Shown in pieces: positions 21,088 through 32,081 of a stretch of 50,457 nucleotides of DNA (position 1 is the stretch's first letter; every line of letters begins with the position of its first letter). Made by a program: the position numbers and the translations under genes. The stretch lies in NCBI GenBank assembly GCA_021783435.1, contig JAJXUC010000011.1:1-50457 (forward strand). The letters run 5' to 3'. Source of the stretch: Pseudomonadota bacterium. Its GTDB lineage: Bacteria; Pseudomonadota; Gammaproteobacteria; Burkholderiales; Burkholderiaceae. Under the pieces are notes generated by a model. It searched no databases, had not been told where the DNA came from, and worked only from the letters and a program-made list of their open reading frames with translations.

Positions 21088-22191
21088 ATGAAGATTGCAG
21101 TCCTGCCGGGAGACGGCATTGGCCCGGAAATCGTGGTCGAAGCGGTGAAGGTTCTCCAACGTCTGCAGGCTGACCAGCCCCTGGGCCTGCGTTTCGAGTT
21201 GGAGTTTGCCGACGTTGGCGGCACCGCCTACACCAACCATGGTCATCCCCTGCCCGAAGCCACCCTGGCGTTGGCAAAGCGGGCCGACGCCGTGTTGTTC
21301 GGCGCCGTGGGCGATCCGCGCTACGACGCGCTTGAACGCCACCTGCGCCCCGAGCAGGCCATCCTCGGCTTGCGCAAGAACCTCGGGCTGTTCGCCAACC
21401 TGCGTCCGGCCATTCTGTATGGCGAGCTCGCGGCAGCGTCCAGCCTCAAGCCCGAAGTCGTGTCCGGCCTGGACATCCTCATCGTGCGTGAACTCACCGG
21501 CGACATTTATTTTGGCCAGCCGCGCGGTCGCCGCATCGCCGCCGACGGTCATTTTCCCGGCGCGCCGGAGGCTTTCGACACCATGCGCTACAGCCGCCCG
21601 GAAATCGAGCGCATCGCCCACGTCGCCTTCCAGGCGGCGCGCACGCGCAAGGCGGCCGGCCATGCGGGCAAGGTCACGAGCGTGGACAAGGCCAATGTGC
21701 TGGAGACCTTCCAGTTCTGGAAGGACGTGGTGATCGAGGCGCATGCGCAGTATCCCGACATTGCCCTCGAGCACATGTACGTGGACAACGCCGCGATGCA
21801 ATTGGTGAAGGCGCCGAAGAAATTCGACGTCATCGTCACGGGCAATATGTTCGGCGACATTCTGAGCGACGAGGCAGCCATGCTCACCGGCTCCATCGGC
21901 ATGCTGCCCTCGGCCAGCCTCGACGCTGACAACAAGGGGCTGTACGAGCCTTCGCATGGTTCCGCCCCCGACATCGCCGGCAAAGGCGTGGCCAACCCAC
22001 TGGCCACCATCCTGAGCGCAGCGATGATGCTGCGCTACTCGCTGCGTCAACCCGAAGCCGCAGCCCGCATCGAACAGGCCGTTCAGACCGTATTACGCCA
22101 GGGCCTGCGTACCGCGGACATCGCCGAGTCGGGGGCGAAGAGCGTGGGTACGGCGACAATGGGCGATGCGGTGGTGGCGGCACTCGGCTGA
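21088..22191 (+). CDS. leuB: 3-isopropylmalate dehydrogenase
   Basis: Predicted 367-residue NAD-dependent enzyme that oxidises and decarboxylates 3-isopropylmalate to 2-ketoisocaproate. The N-terminus [16 protein letters not shown], the substrate-binding [13 protein letters not shown] and [20 protein letters not shown], the metal site [11 protein letters not shown] and [26 protein letters not shown], and the NAD-binding [14 protein letters not shown] are all present. I chose the ATG at 21088, 20 bases after leuD; an in-frame codon at 20950 lies inside leuD. Confidence 0.97.
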   Translation: MKIAVLPGDGIGPEIVVEAVKVLQRLQADQPLGLRFELEFADVGGTAYTNHGHPLPEATLALAKRADAVLFGAVGDPRYDALERHLRPEQAILGLRKNLGLFANLRPAILYGELAAASSLKPEVVSGLDILIVRELTGDIYFGQPRGRRIAADGHFPGAPEAFDTMRYSRPEIERIAHVAFQAARTRKAAGHAGKVTSVDKANVLETFQFWKDVVIEAHAQYPDIALEHMYVDNAAMQLVKAPKKFDVIVTGNMFGDILSDEAAMLTGSIGMLPSASLDADNKGLYEPSHGSAPDIAGKGVANPLATILSAAMMLRYSLRQPEAAARIEQAVQTVLRQGLRTADIAESGAKSVGTATMGDAVVAALG

Positions 22192-22240
22192 GCATGCCGC
22201 CGCTTTTGGCAGCAATCACAATCAAAACGTATGGTTCAAA

Positions 22241-23365
22241 ATGGCGAATAAGCGCGTGGGTTTGGTGGGTTGGCGCGGCATGGTGGGCTCGGTGCTGATG
22301 CAGCGCATGCGCGACGAGGGCGATTTCAAGCACATCGATCCGGTCTTTTTTTCCACCAGCAATGTCGGCGGCCAGGCACCCGAGTGGGCATCGAACGGCT
22401 CCCCGCTGATGGATGCGCATGACCTGCAAGCACTGCACGCCTGCGACATCATCCTCACCGCTCAGGGCGGCGACTACACCACCGCGGTGTTCGACCCGTT
22501 ACGTGCCCGTGGCTGGACCGGGCATTGGATCGACGCCGCCTCCACGCTGCGCATGCGCGCCGACGCCGTCATCATTCTCGATCCCGTCAACCGCCCGGTG
22601 ATCGACGCGGCCATGGCGCGCGGTGGCAAGAACTGGATTGGCGGCAACTGCACCGTGAGCTGCATGCTCATGGGCGTGGGTGCCTTGTTCAAGGCCGGGC
22701 TGGTGGAGTGGATGACCAGCATGACCTACCAGGCCGCATCCGGCGGCGGCGCGCAGCACATGCGCGAGTTGCTGGCCCAGTTCGGCACGCTCAACTCGGC
22801 GGTCCGGCCGCTGCTCGACGATCCGGCCTCGGCCATTCTCGACATCGACCGTGGCGTCATTGCCCAGCAGCGAGCGCTCAGTTCCGGACAAACCCGCCAT
22901 TTCGAGGTGCCGCTCGGCGGCAGTCTCATTCCCTGGATCGACAAGGATCTGGGCAACGGCATGTCGCGCGAGGAATGGAAGGGCGGCGCCGAGACCAATA
23001 AGATTCTCGGTCTCGCCGAAGGTCAAGCCATTCCAGTCGATGGCCTGTGCGTGCGCATCGGCGCCATGCGCTGCCACAGCCAAGCCCTCACGCTCAAGCT
23101 CAAGCGCGATGTGCCTTTGGACGAGATCGAGGCCATGATCGCCGCCGACAACCCCTGGGTGAGGGTCGTGCCCAACACGCGCGACGCCAGCATGCGTGAA
23201 CTGACACCGGTCGCGGTGACCGGAACGCTTGGCATTCCCGTTGGCCGGCTGCGCAAGCTGGCCATGGGGCCGGAGTATCTCAGCGCGTTCACCGTCGGGG
23301 ATCAACTCCTGTGGGGAGCGGCCGAACCGTTGCGCCGCATGCTGCGCATCGTGCTGGACGCTTGA
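22241..23365 (+). CDS. asd: Aspartate-semialdehyde dehydrogenase
   Basis: Predicted 374-residue NADPH-dependent enzyme reducing aspartyl phosphate to the semialdehyde, the branch point for lysine, methionine, threonine and diaminopimelate. It begins with [18 protein letters not shown], the form of the nucleotide loop typical of the Gram-negative Asd class. The catalytic cysteine is C137 in [12 protein letters not shown], followed by [16 protein letters not shown]. Length is normal. It lies 49 bases after leuB, a linkage known from many proteobacteria. Confidence 0.97.
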   Translation: MANKRVGLVGWRGMVGSVLMQRMRDEGDFKHIDPVFFSTSNVGGQAPEWASNGSPLMDAHDLQALHACDIILTAQGGDYTTAVFDPLRARGWTGHWIDAASTLRMRADAVIILDPVNRPVIDAAMARGGKNWIGGNCTVSCMLMGVGALFKAGLVEWMTSMTYQAASGGGAQHMRELLAQFGTLNSAVRPLLDDPASAILDIDRGVIAQQRALSSGQTRHFEVPLGGSLIPWIDKDLGNGMSREEWKGGAETNKILGLAEGQAIPVDGLCVRIGAMRCHSQALTLKLKRDVPLDEIEAMIAADNPWVRVVPNTRDASMRELTPVAVTGTLGIPVGRLRKLAMGPEYLSAFTVGDQLLWGAAEPLRRMLRIVLDA

Positions 23366-23460
23366 GACGGCTGCGCGCTGTCTGCAGACCCGGCAGCTGC
23401 CAGAATATGGTTTGCGCGCGACAGTTCAGGGCTCGCAGCATCTTCACCCATTGGCCGAGC

Positions 23461-23489
23461 TTGTCAGGCTAACTATCGGATGCTATGTT
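23461..23489 (+). promoter_or_regulatory. Probable promoter for fimV
   Basis: TTGTCA (23461-23466), a 17-base spacer and TATGTT (23484-23489) lie about 60 bases upstream of the fimV start, in a locally AT-richer stretch. Confidence 0.5.
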
Positions 23490-23552
23490 GATTCGACAAT
23501 CATTCAATAGCGGCGCGCTGTGAAACAAGCCAATCAAACGAGGGGGTGCAAC

Positions 23553-26183
23553 GTGGCCAAATGGCGTCAAGCAATCGGCTTGGTGTGTCTGGCGGCATTG
23601 CCAGGTGCGATTTCGCAGGCCTATGCATTCGGCCTCGGCCATGCCACGGTCAAATCTGCGCTCGGCCAGCCTCTGCGCGCCGATATCGACATCACCCAGA
23701 TCACTCCAGACGAAGCCTCCTCGCTCAAGGTGGCGGTGGCGCCAGCCTCGGCTTTCCAGTCACGCAAGTTGAACTACAGCAGCATCCTGCCGGAAGTCAC
23801 CATCACCCTGGAGCACCGTCCGGATGGACAGCCCTACTTGCGCCTGAGCAGTTCCCGCCCGGTCCAGGAGCCTTTTGTCGACGTGCTGCTGCGCGCCTAC
23901 TGGGCCAATGGCGAGTTGACGCGTGACTACACGCTGTTGTTCGATCCTCCCAATTTCCAGGAACCCCAAGCGGCCACCCAGGTCGCGCCGCAGTCCAGCC
24001 AGCAGATGGCGCCCCCCGCCGCGGCCACGCAACCATCCCAGGCGCAGCAAGCCCCGACCAGCCCGGTTGGCAATGGCTTCACCGCCAAAGCTGCCAAGCC
24101 CGCGGCAGCGCGGCAGCACGCTGCGGTCCCGACCCCGAGTTCAACGGCGCAGGCTCAAACCTACACCGTGCGCAAGGGCGACACGCTCTCCAGCATTGCC
24201 CAGCAAGTTGGCGTGGAAACGGTTTCGCTGGATCAGATGCTCACGGCGCTCTACCGTGCCAACAGCGGCGCCTTCATCGACGGCAACATGAATTTGCTGC
24301 GAGCTGGCGCCATTCTGCACATCCCCAGCGCGCAAGAGGTGCAGGGCATTGCGCCGGCCAAAGCGCGCGAGGTTGTCATCGCCCAGAGTCGGAATTTCCA
24401 GGCCTACCGCCGTCGTCTGGCACAAATGACCGGGCAGGCCACGCCGCAGGCATCGACGAACGCGCGCCAGACCACCGGCAAGATTCAGGCGCAAGTGCAG
24501 GAGCCTGTGTCGACGGCGTCGAGCCCCAAGTCCAAGCTGAAATTGAGCGAGGCTGCAGTCGGCGCCGCCGCCCAGGGCCAGGCCGAGCAGGCTAGCAAAA
24601 TCTCAGCGCAAAACGAGGCACAAGCTGCTGCCGCAAAGCTGGCAGAAGCCAAGGCGAATGTCGCCGCGCTGTCGAAGTTGGCGGCCAGTGCCAGCGCGGC
24701 CGTCAAAGCCGCAACGCCTGGGACGCTGACCGCACCTCCAGCCACTGCGCCGTCTGCCGCGACCGCACCTCTCGCGAAAGCTTCTGCGGCAGCCAGTGCG
24801 GCCTTGCCGGCATCGGTGACCAAGCCTGCGGCTCAGGCCAATGCCCAGTCTCCATTGGCCGCGGCTGCATCCAAGCCCAAGCCTGTGGTCCAGCCGCCTG
24901 CTGTGTCCAAGCCGCCTGTCGAGGCGGCCAATCCATCAGGCTGGCTCTCCGGTCTCTTGGCCAATCCCTATTTCGCGCCGGCTGCTGGCCTCATCGCCTT
25001 GCTGCTGGCAGCCTGGGCTTTTCTGCGCCGCCGCAAAAAGGGGGGGTCGCCGCGCGACTCCTCAGTGTTCGACAGCCGCCTGAGCGCCGCCGACAGTTTC
25101 TTTGGTGGCACAGGCGGAGAGCGCGTCGACACGCGCAATAGCACCCTGGGTTCTTCGGTTGCCTATTCGCCGAGCCAACTCGATACGGGGGACGTGGACC
25201 CGGTCGCTGAAGCCGATGTCTACCTCGCCTATGGTCGCGATCTGCAGGCTGAGGAAATTCTCAAAGAATCGTTGAAAAATCATCCCGATCGCAACGCCGC
25301 ACGGCTCAAACTGCTCGAGATCTATGCCAAGCGCAAGGACGTGCGTTCATTCGAAATGACCGCGGCCGAGCTGTTCGCCCTGACCGAAGGTGTTGGCGAC
25401 GACTGGAAGAAGGCCCAGGATCTGGGACGCAACCTCGATCCCATCAATCCTCTGTATCACAACACCGTGCCGCCGAGCGCCATCAACTCGCCGACCACCA
25501 TGCCTGTCAGCGACTTCGCGCCCACCGGTTCGTCGATGCTGACGGCACCAAGGACCCTGCCGGCGACGGAATTGCTCACCAGCCTGCCGTCGCTGATGAC
25601 TCCCGCGACGACCGCCGCCTCCGCTCCCGCCGGTTCCGGCCTTGACCTCGATTTGAACCTTTCCGCACCCCCCACCATACCGGCCGCGCCAAACAAGAGC
25701 GCCACGGCGATGGCGCCGCAAAGCTCGCAGCCGGTCAGCGCCGCTCCTGCTGAGCCGGTTCCGGCCGACAAGGCCGACTCGGTCCTGAACTTCGATTTTT
25801 CCGGTTTCCATGCGCCGGACTCAAACTTGCCGCTCGCTCAGCCCGAGAGCACGCATGCCTCGGACAAGAAGCCGCTGGAGTTCGATCTCGGTGCGCTCTC
25901 GCTGGATTTGCCCCCGAGCGATTCCAGCGTGACCCCTTTGACCCCGGCCGCGCCCGTCACCCCGAGCATGGCGCAGCGGCAAGAGCCGTCCGCGCCCATG
26001 CAGCCACAGGCCGAACACTCGCCGGATTCATCGCACGGGCTGGATACACGCTTGGCGTTGGTGGAAGAGTGTCGCGCCATGGGGGACGTGGACACGGCGC
26101 GCAATCTGCTGGGCGAGATCATTGCCGAAAGCGATGGGGAAACCAAGATGCGCGCCCAGCGGATGCTGGCTGAAATCGGCTGA
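23553..26183 (+). CDS. fimV: FimV-family pilus assembly/polar hub protein
   Basis: Predicted 876-residue inner-membrane protein. FimV in related bacteria is a peptidoglycan-binding polar landmark needed for type IV pilus function and twitching. Visible parts are a signal peptide (GLVCLAALPGAISQAYA), the FimV N-terminal domain (GLGHATVKSALGQPLRADID), and a LysM domain at about 202-258 (YTVRKGDTLSSIAQQVG to GAILHIPS). An Ala-rich coiled or low-complexity stretch follows, then one membrane helix near 475-492 (GLIALLLAAWAFLRRRKK), a cytoplasmic TPR-like part (ADVYLAYGRDLQAEEILKESL), and the conserved C-terminal FimV domain from about 829 (LDTRLALVEECRAMGD). The GTG at 23553 has AGGGGG seven bases upstream; a GTG at 23520 would add 11 residues. 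The neighbour truA is also standard. Confidence 0.92.
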   Translation: MAKWRQAIGLVCLAALPGAISQAYAFGLGHATVKSALGQPLRADIDITQITPDEASSLKVAVAPASAFQSRKLNYSSILPEVTITLEHRPDGQPYLRLSSSRPVQEPFVDVLLRAYWANGELTRDYTLLFDPPNFQEPQAATQVAPQSSQQMAPPAAATQPSQAQQAPTSPVGNGFTAKAAKPAAARQHAAVPTPSSTAQAQTYTVRKGDTLSSIAQQVGVETVSLDQMLTALYRANSGAFIDGNMNLLRAGAILHIPSAQEVQGIAPAKAREVVIAQSRNFQAYRRRLAQMTGQATPQASTNARQTTGKIQAQVQEPVSTASSPKSKLKLSEAAVGAAAQGQAEQASKISAQNEAQAAAAKLAEAKANVAALSKLAASASAAVKAATPGTLTAPPATAPSAATAPLAKASAAASAALPASVTKPAAQANAQSPLAAAASKPKPVVQPPAVSKPPVEAANPSGWLSGLLANPYFAPAAGLIALLLAAWAFLRRRKKGGSPRDSSVFDSRLSAADSFFGGTGGERVDTRNSTLGSSVAYSPSQLDTGDVDPVAEADVYLAYGRDLQAEEILKESLKNHPDRNAARLKLLEIYAKRKDVRSFEMTAAELFALTEGVGDDWKKAQDLGRNLDPINPLYHNTVPPSAINSPTTMPVSDFAPTGSSMLTAPRTLPATELLTSLPSLMTPATTAASAPAGSGLDLDLNLSAPPTIPAAPNKSATAMAPQSSQPVSAAPAEPVPADKADSVLNFDFSGFHAPDSNLPLAQPESTHASDKKPLEFDLGALSLDLPPSDSSVTPLTPAAPVTPSMAQRQEPSAPMQPQAEHSPDSSHGLDTRLALVEECRAMGDVDTARNLLGEIIAESDGETKMRAQRMLAEIG

Positions 26184-26207
26184 GATCAGAGGGCGATCGC
26201 GGCGTCC

Positions 26208-26993
26208 ATGCGCATTGCCCTCGGGCTGAGTTACAGGGGTTGCGCCTACCTGGGGTGGCAGAGCCAGCCCGCGGGGCACACCGTGCAGGATCAGTTGGAA
26301 GCCGCGTTGGCGCGCTTCATCGGGGCGTCGGTGCGTGTGGTTTGCGCTGGACGTACCGACGCTGGTGTGCATGCTCTTCAGCAGGTCGTGCATGTCGACT
26401 CGCCGGTCAGTCGTGTGCCGTATTCCTGGGTGCGTGGCACCAACAACTTCCTGCCACCCGACATCGCCGTGCGCTGGGCTCTGCCGGTGGTAGATGCGTT
26501 TCACGCGCAAAAGAGTGCGGTTTCTCGCCGCTACCGCTATGTGCTGGTGCAGACCAAGGTGCGACCAGCTTTGTTGCACGGACTTGTCGGCTGGACACAC
26601 CAGTCACTCGATGACAGTGCCATGAGAGCCGCCGCCGCGGTCCTTCTGGGGACGCACGACTTTTCGGCTTTCCGTGCCAGTTCCTGCCAGTCCCGCAGCC
26701 CGGTCAAAACCCTGCATGCCATCGACATCGACCGGCAAGGCGACACCTGGACGTTCGATTTTCACGCCAGCGCCTTTCTGCATCATATGGTGCGCAACAT
26801 CATGGGCTGCCTGATCGCTGTGGGTAGCGGGACGCAAGACAGCGTCTGGCTGCACAATGTGCTGCGGTCCTGCAACCGCAGCCTGGCGGCCCCCACGTTC
26901 ATGCCGGACGGTCTCTACTTTCTCGGGCCGCAGTACCCCGCCAGTTTCGATCTGCCGGGTCCGGATCGTGGTCTGCCCCAGCTATTCGCCTGA
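26208..26993 (+). CDS. truA: tRNA pseudouridine(38-40) synthase
   Basis: Predicted 261-residue enzyme that converts uridines 38-40 of the tRNA anticodon arm to pseudouridine. The catalytic aspartate is D51 in CAGRTDAGVHALQQV. Other family text includes ALGLSYRGCAYLGWQSQP at the N-terminus, RYRYVLVQ, and FHASAFLHHMVRNIMGCLIAVG in the second half. Length is typical. It lies 24 bases after fimV and 13 bases before trpF, an arrangement common in proteobacteria. Confidence 0.97.
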   Translation: MRIALGLSYRGCAYLGWQSQPAGHTVQDQLEAALARFIGASVRVVCAGRTDAGVHALQQVVHVDSPVSRVPYSWVRGTNNFLPPDIAVRWALPVVDAFHAQKSAVSRRYRYVLVQTKVRPALLHGLVGWTHQSLDDSAMRAAAAVLLGTHDFSAFRASSCQSRSPVKTLHAIDIDRQGDTWTFDFHASAFLHHMVRNIMGCLIAVGSGTQDSVWLHNVLRSCNRSLAAPTFMPDGLYFLGPQYPASFDLPGPDRGLPQLFA

Positions 26994-27006
26994 AACCGAG
27001 TTGTCG

Positions 27007-27651
27007 ATGCATCCTCCCCATCGCACCCGCATCAAGATCTGCGGCATCACCCGCACCGCAGACGCACTGGCTGCCGCCGAGGCCGGGACCGACGCCATCG
27101 GCATGGTCTTCTACCCGCGAAGTCCACGGTTTGTGACCGTGCCACAGGCGCAAGCCATTGCCCGTGCCCTGCCACCGTTCGTCAGCACCGTGGCGCTGTT
27201 TGTCAACCCCACCGAGGCTGAGGTGAACGCGGTGATCGACGCGGTGCATCCATCCTTGTTGCAGTTCCACGGGGATGAATCCCCCGCCGACTGCTCCCGC
27301 TTCGCATACCCCTATTTGCGCGTCGCCCGCATGAAGCGGGGTCTGGATTTGTTAAACTTCAAAGCCCAGTTCACGGATGCCCAAGCGCTTTTGCTCGATA
27401 CGTATATCGAGTCTTACGGCGGCGGCGGCGAGGTCTTCGATTGGTCACTGATTCCAAAAAACGCCGACTTTCCCATCGTTTTGTCTGGTGGGTTGCATGC
27501 GTCAAATGTGGGGCGGGCCATTGCGCAAGTCAGGCCCTGGGCGGTTGACGTCTCCTCCGGCGTCGAGTTGTCCAAGGGCGTGAAAGACGCTGCCGCCATG
27601 CGCCGCTTCATTGCTGCGGTGCGCGAGGCGGATGCCGCCGTGCGAGCCTGA
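27007..27651 (+). CDS. trpF: Phosphoribosylanthranilate isomerase
   Basis: Predicted 214-residue TIM-barrel enzyme of tryptophan synthesis. [23 protein letters not shown] near the N-terminus carries the catalytic cysteine, followed by [23 protein letters not shown] and [15 protein letters not shown], ending in DVSSGVE, form the phosphate-binding and catalytic regions. The ATG at 27007 is 13 bases after truA. It heads trpF-trpB-trpA; the other trp genes (trpE, G, D, C) are not in the window. Confidence 0.96.
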   Translation: MHPPHRTRIKICGITRTADALAAAEAGTDAIGMVFYPRSPRFVTVPQAQAIARALPPFVSTVALFVNPTEAEVNAVIDAVHPSLLQFHGDESPADCSRFAYPYLRVARMKRGLDLLNFKAQFTDAQALLLDTYIESYGGGGEVFDWSLIPKNADFPIVLSGGLHASNVGRAIAQVRPWAVDVSSGVELSKGVKDAAAMRRFIAAVREADAAVRA

Positions 27652-27709
27652 CCCGCCCGCCACGGTTTCCCGGCGCAAGCCCAAGCTTCAGGCTCCCGAA
27701 GTCACCATC

Positions 27710-28942
27710 ATGCTGAACTATCCCTACCCCGACGCCCGCGGCCATTTCGGCCCCTACGGCGGCTCCTTTGTCGCCGAGACCCTGGTCAAGGCGCTCGACG
27801 AACTCAAGGCGGCCTACGCGCATTACCGCACCGACCCCGAGTTCATGGCCGAATACCAAAGTGAACTCAAACACTTCGTTGGACGTCCCAGCCCTATCTA
27901 CCACGCCGAGCGCCTGAGCCGCGAACTTGGCGGCGCGCAGATTTTCCTGAAGCGCGAAGATCTCAACCACACCGGGGCGCACAAGATCAACAACACCATT
28001 GGCCAGGCGATGCTGGCCAAGCGCATGGGCAAGCCGCGCGTCATTGCGGAGACCGGCGCCGGGCAGCATGGCGTCGCCTCCGCCACCGTGGCGGCGCGTT
28101 ACGGCATGGACTGTGTGGTGTACATGGGTTCTGAAGACGTGAAACGCCAATCCCCCAATGTCTACCGCATGCATCTCCTGGGTGCCAAGGTGGTGCCGGT
28201 GGAAAGCGGTTCCAAGACCCTGAAGGACGCGTTGAACGAAGCCCTGCGCGACTGGGTGGCCAATGTGGAGAATACCTTTTACATCATCGGCACCGTGGCC
28301 GGCCCCCATCCTTACCCCGTGATGGTGCGCGACTTTCAGCGTGTGATCGGCGACGAGTGCATCACCCAAATGCCCGAGATGATCGGTCGCCAGCCCGATG
28401 CCGTGCTGGCCTGCGTCGGTGGCGGCAGCAACGCCATGGGCATTTTCTATCCGTATATCGAGCACGAGAAGGTGCGCCTGATCGGCGTCGAGGCCGGTGG
28501 TGAAGGCCTCAGCACGGGCCGGCACGCCGCTTCGCTGTCGGCGGGCTCACCCGGCGTGTTGCATGGCAACCGCACCTATCTGCTGCAGGATGCTGGCGGG
28601 CAGATCATCGAAACCCATTCGGTCTCGGCCGGGCTGGACTATCCCGGCGTGGGGCCCGAGCATGCCTGGCTCAAGGACATGGGCCGGGCGGAATATGTCG
28701 CCGTGACCGATGCCGAGGCATTGGCCGCCTTTCACCGGCTGTGCCGCACCGAGGGCATCATTCCTGCGCTGGAGAGCAGCCATGCGCTGGCGCAGGCCGT
28801 GAAAATGGCGCCTGAAATGGGTCGCAGCCAGACCCTGCTGGTCAACCTGTCCGGCCGTGGCGACAAGGACATCGGCAATATTGCCGATCTCACTGGCGCG
28901 CAGTTTTTCTGCCGCCCGTCTTGCCGTCAGGGGGTGCTGTGA
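27710..28942 (+). CDS. trpB: Tryptophan synthase beta subunit
   Basis: Predicted 410-residue PLP enzyme joining indole to serine. The PLP lysine is K92 in [15 protein letters not shown], and the phosphate-binding loop is GGGSNAMG near residue 234. The N-terminus [16 protein letters not shown] and the later block [20 protein letters not shown] are standard. I chose the ATG at 27710, giving [11 protein letters not shown]; a longer frame from 27611 overlaps trpF. The TGA stop shares one base with the trpA ATG, so trpA translation is probably coupled. Confidence 0.97.
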   Translation: MLNYPYPDARGHFGPYGGSFVAETLVKALDELKAAYAHYRTDPEFMAEYQSELKHFVGRPSPIYHAERLSRELGGAQIFLKREDLNHTGAHKINNTIGQAMLAKRMGKPRVIAETGAGQHGVASATVAARYGMDCVVYMGSEDVKRQSPNVYRMHLLGAKVVPVESGSKTLKDALNEALRDWVANVENTFYIIGTVAGPHPYPVMVRDFQRVIGDECITQMPEMIGRQPDAVLACVGGGSNAMGIFYPYIEHEKVRLIGVEAGGEGLSTGRHAASLSAGSPGVLHGNRTYLLQDAGGQIIETHSVSAGLDYPGVGPEHAWLKDMGRAEYVAVTDAEALAAFHRLCRTEGIIPALESSHALAQAVKMAPEMGRSQTLLVNLSGRGDKDIGNIADLTGAQFFCRPSCRQGVL

Positions 28943-29763
28943 TGGGCCGTATCGCCTCCGTTTTCGGGCGCCTGGCGCAGACCGGCGGCAAAGCGCTGAT
29001 TCCCTATGTCACCGCTGGCGACCCCGCCCTCGAGGTCACCGTACCGCTTCTGCACGCCCTGGTCGAGGCTGGCGCCGACGTGCTGGAACTGGGCATCCCG
29101 TTTTCCGACCCGATGGCTGATGGTCCTGTCATCCAGCGTGCCAGCGAGCGCGCCCTGGCGCGTGGCGTGAACCTGGCGCAGGTGCTGGCCTGGGTGCGCG
29201 AATTCCGCATGCGTGACCAAGCCACGCCGCTGGTGCTCATGGGCTATGCCAATCCCATCGAGCGCTTCGGCGTCGAAACCTTCGTGCGCGATGCGGCGCA
29301 AGCCGGCGTGGATGGCGTGCTGGTGGTCGACTACCCGCCGGAAGAGGCCCAGGACTTTGCCTTCCGCCTGCGTGCTGCCGCGATGGATCCCATTTTCCTG
29401 CTCGCGCCCACATCCACGGAGGCGCGCATGCAGCAGGTGAACCAACTGGCCAGCGGCTACGTTTACTATGTATCGCTCAAGGGCGTGACCGGTGCCGGTA
29501 ATCTCGATGCGCGAGCCGTGTGCGAGCGGCTGCAGATCCTGCGTCGGCATGTGCACCTCCCGCTCGGCGTGGGCTTCGGCATTCGCGACGGCGCCAGTGC
29601 CGCCGCTGTGGCGGAGTGCGCTGATGCCGTGGTGATTGGCTCGCGCATCATCGAACTGATGGAACATCAGCCCGTGGCTGCGGGCATCCAGGCTGCGGCG
29701 GATTTCGTGCGGGGTCTTCGCACTGCGATCGACGCTGCCAGGCCGGTATCCACCGCTTCCTAA
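28942..29763 (+). CDS. trpA: Tryptophan synthase alpha subunit
   Basis: Predicted 273-residue TIM-barrel subunit that cleaves indole-3-glycerol phosphate to indole. Catalytic residues are E49 ([18 protein letters not shown]) and D60 in the same block; [13 protein letters not shown] text appears as [23 protein letters not shown] and the phosphate-binding [12 protein letters not shown] are present too. The ATG overlaps the trpB stop (TGATG). It forms the usual alpha-beta complex with TrpB. Confidence 0.97.
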   Translation: MGRIASVFGRLAQTGGKALIPYVTAGDPALEVTVPLLHALVEAGADVLELGIPFSDPMADGPVIQRASERALARGVNLAQVLAWVREFRMRDQATPLVLMGYANPIERFGVETFVRDAAQAGVDGVLVVDYPPEEAQDFAFRLRAAAMDPIFLLAPTSTEARMQQVNQLASGYVYYVSLKGVTGAGNLDARAVCERLQILRRHVHLPLGVGFGIRDGASAAAVAECADAVVIGSRIIELMEHQPVAAGIQAAADFVRGLRTAIDAARPVSTAS

Positions 29764-29791
29764 GCGCATCTGGACAGGACAGGAGTGCATC

Positions 29792-30667
29792 ATGAGTTGG
29801 CTCGAAAAACTGCTTCCCCCGAAGATTCAACAATCCGAATCCGCCAATCGCCGACAGATGCCCGAGGGACTGTGGATCAAATGCCCGTCGTGCGAGACCG
29901 TGCTCTACAAGACGGATCTGGAGCGCAACCAGTATGTCTGCCCCAAGTGCGCGCACCACATGCGCATCGGTGCCCGCATGCGCCTGGACGCGCTGCTGGA
30001 CGGCGAGGGCCGCTATGAAATCGGTCAGGAGGTGCTGCCGGTCGATGCGCTCAAGTTCAAGGACAGCCGCAAATACCCCGAACGGCTCAAGGAGGCCCTG
30101 GAAAACACCCAGGAGACCGATGCCCTGGTGGTCATGGGTGGCGCGATTCAGAGCATCGCCCTGGTGGTGGCCTGTTTCGAGTTTGAGTTCATGGGCGGCT
30201 CCATGGGCTCGGTGGTCGGCGAGCGCTTCGTGCGGGGCGTGGAAACCGCGCTGGAGCAGAAGGTGCCGTTCCTCTGCATCACCTCCACCGGCGGCGCGCG
30301 CATGCAGGAAGGTTTGCTCAGCCTGATGCAGATGGCCAAGACCAACGCCGCTCTGGCGCGCCTGGCACAGGCCCGCATTCCTTACATCAGTGTCCTCACT
30401 GACCCGACGATGGGCGGAGTCTCCGCCAGCTTCGCCTTCGTGGGCGATGTGGTGCTGGCCGAGCCCCGTGCGCTGATCGGCTTTGCTGGTCCGCGCGTGA
30501 TCGAGAACACCGTGCGCGAGAAGCTGCCGGAGGGTTTCCAGCGCGCCGAATTCCTGATGCAAAAGGGCGCTGTCGACCGCATCGTCGATCGCCGCGAACT
30601 GCGTGCCGAATTGGCCCACATGCTGGCCATACTGCAGCGTCAACCGGCAGACGCGGTTGCCGGCTGA
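29792..30667 (+). CDS. accD: Acetyl-CoA carboxylase carboxyltransferase subunit beta
   Basis: Predicted 291-residue subunit of acetyl-CoA carboxylase, the first step of fatty acid synthesis. It has the N-terminal zinc ribbon C31, C34, C50, C53 (CPSC and CPKC) and a crotonase-like carboxyltransferase core with [26 protein letters not shown] and [18 protein letters not shown] precedes the ATG at 29792. Location between trpA and folC is a conserved order in proteobacteria. Confidence 0.97.
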   Translation: MSWLEKLLPPKIQQSESANRRQMPEGLWIKCPSCETVLYKTDLERNQYVCPKCAHHMRIGARMRLDALLDGEGRYEIGQEVLPVDALKFKDSRKYPERLKEALENTQETDALVVMGGAIQSIALVVACFEFEFMGGSMGSVVGERFVRGVETALEQKVPFLCITSTGGARMQEGLLSLMQMAKTNAALARLAQARIPYISVLTDPTMGGVSASFAFVGDVVLAEPRALIGFAGPRVIENTVREKLPEGFQRAEFLMQKGAVDRIVDRRELRAELAHMLAILQRQPADAVAG

Positions 30668-30734
30668 CGCCGTGAGCGACGACGCGGCCGTTTTGCCGCT
30701 CGCACCTTTAGCCGCGCCGCAGCCTTTGCTCACC

Positions 30735-32081
30735 ATGCCGACCTCGGCGCCCGTCCCTGCCATGCAGGACTGGACCCTGCAGCAGTGGCTGGCGCATGCC
30801 GAACGCCTGCACGCGCAGGCCATCCACCTCGGGCTGGAGCGGGTGGAGCGGGTGCGCGCCGCGCTCGATCTGCGTTTCACCTGCCCGGTTTTTACCGTGG
30901 CCGGCACCAACGGCAAGGGGTCGACCTGCGCCCTCCTCGAGCAGATTCTGCTGGCGGCAGGCTACGGTGTCGGCGTCTATGGTTCACCACATCTGGTGCG
31001 TTTCGAGGAACGTTGCCGCATCCATGGATCCATGGTGGAGGCAGCCGCCTTGCTGCCCCATTTGTTCGCTGTCGAACAAGCGCGCTGCAGTGTGCAACCT
31101 GCAGTGGAGCTCACCTATTTTGAATTCACCACCCTGGCCATCATGCGTCTGCTCAGCCTCTCGGAACTGGACGCCGTGGTGCTGGAGGTGGGCATGGGCG
31201 GCCGTCTGGACGCGGTGAACGTGGTCGACGCCGATTGCGCCATCATCACCAGCATCGCTCTCGACCATACCCAGTTCCTGGGTGCCGATCGCGAGGCCAT
31301 CGGTTTCGAGAAGGCGGGGATCATGCGTTCCGGGCGACCGGTCATCGTTGCCGATCCGGCGCCGCCGCAGAGCGTGATCGAACGCGCAGCTGCGTTGGGT
31401 GCCAAGCTCTGGCGCATGGGCCATGACTTCGGCTACACCGCCACCGGCCAACAACAGTGGAACTACATCGGACGCGCACTGCGCCGCCCCGGTCTTGCCT
31501 ATCCGGCCATGCGCGGCGCGAACCAACTGCTCAATGCCAGTGCCGCCCTGGCTGCGCTGGAGGCCATGCACGACCGTCTGCCCACCAGCGCGCAGGACGT
31601 GCGTCAGGGTCTGGCCCGGGCCGAGTTGCCCGGTCGTTTCCAGATTCTCCCCGGCCAGCCCACGGTGGTGCTCGACGTGGCACACAACCCGCATGCGGTG
31701 GCCGTGCTGGCCGAGAACCTCGATGCCATGGGCTACGCCCCGCACACCCACGCGATTTTTGGCGCCATGGCCGACAAGGACGTGGCGCAGATGCTGGTGC
31801 GCATCGTGCCGCTGGTCGATCGCTGGTATTTGTGCGATTTGCCCACCCCGCGCGCGGCACGGGCCACGGACATCGACGCGGTGCTGCGTCCGCTGCTGCC
31901 GCCGGATCACAGCGTGTCGGGTTTGTATGCCGATCCCCAGACGGCTTTCGCACGAGCGACGAGTTGCGCCGAGCCGGCCGATAGAATCCTGGTCTTCGGC
32001 TCGTTCTTCACAGTCGGCGGTGTGTTGGCACAAGGCGTGCCGCGCATGCAGGGCCGCCACGCGATGCATCCATCCCCATGA
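30735..32081 (+). CDS. folC: Bifunctional folylpolyglutamate/dihydrofolate synthase
   Basis: Predicted 448-residue Mur-ligase-family enzyme that adds glutamate to dihydropteroate and folates. The ATP-binding loop GTNGKGS is at residues 57-63, then YGSPHLVRFEERCRI, LEVGMGGRLDAVNVV, SIALDHTQFLG and the C-terminal LDVAHNPHAVAVL. The start is uncertain: ATG 30735 gives a normal N-terminal length, GTG 30672 (five bases after accD) would add 21 Ala/Pro-rich residues, and ATG 30762 would also fit. None has a strong ribosome site. The stop overlaps the next start (ATGA), suggesting coupling. Confidence 0.94.
   Translation: MPTSAPVPAMQDWTLQQWLAHAERLHAQAIHLGLERVERVRAALDLRFTCPVFTVAGTNGKGSTCALLEQILLAAGYGVGVYGSPHLVRFEERCRIHGSMVEAAALLPHLFAVEQARCSVQPAVELTYFEFTTLAIMRLLSLSELDAVVLEVGMGGRLDAVNVVDADCAIITSIALDHTQFLGADREAIGFEKAGIMRSGRPVIVADPAPPQSVIERAAALGAKLWRMGHDFGYTATGQQQWNYIGRALRRPGLAYPAMRGANQLLNASAALAALEAMHDRLPTSAQDVRQGLARAELPGRFQILPGQPTVVLDVAHNPHAVAVLAENLDAMGYAPHTHAIFGAMADKDVAQMLVRIVPLVDRWYLCDLPTPRAARATDIDAVLRPLLPPDHSVSGLYADPQTAFARATSCAEPADRILVFGSFFTVGGVLAQGVPRMQGRHAMHPSP

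Noticed and set aside
19007..21277. A 756-codon minus-strand open frame over leuCD
   Set aside because: Antisense shadow of intact leuC and leuD; no ribosome site or motif.
24600..24930. Possible repeat array in fimV
   Set aside because: This is Ala/Pro-rich coding low complexity typical of the FimV linker, without a regular DNA repeat unit.
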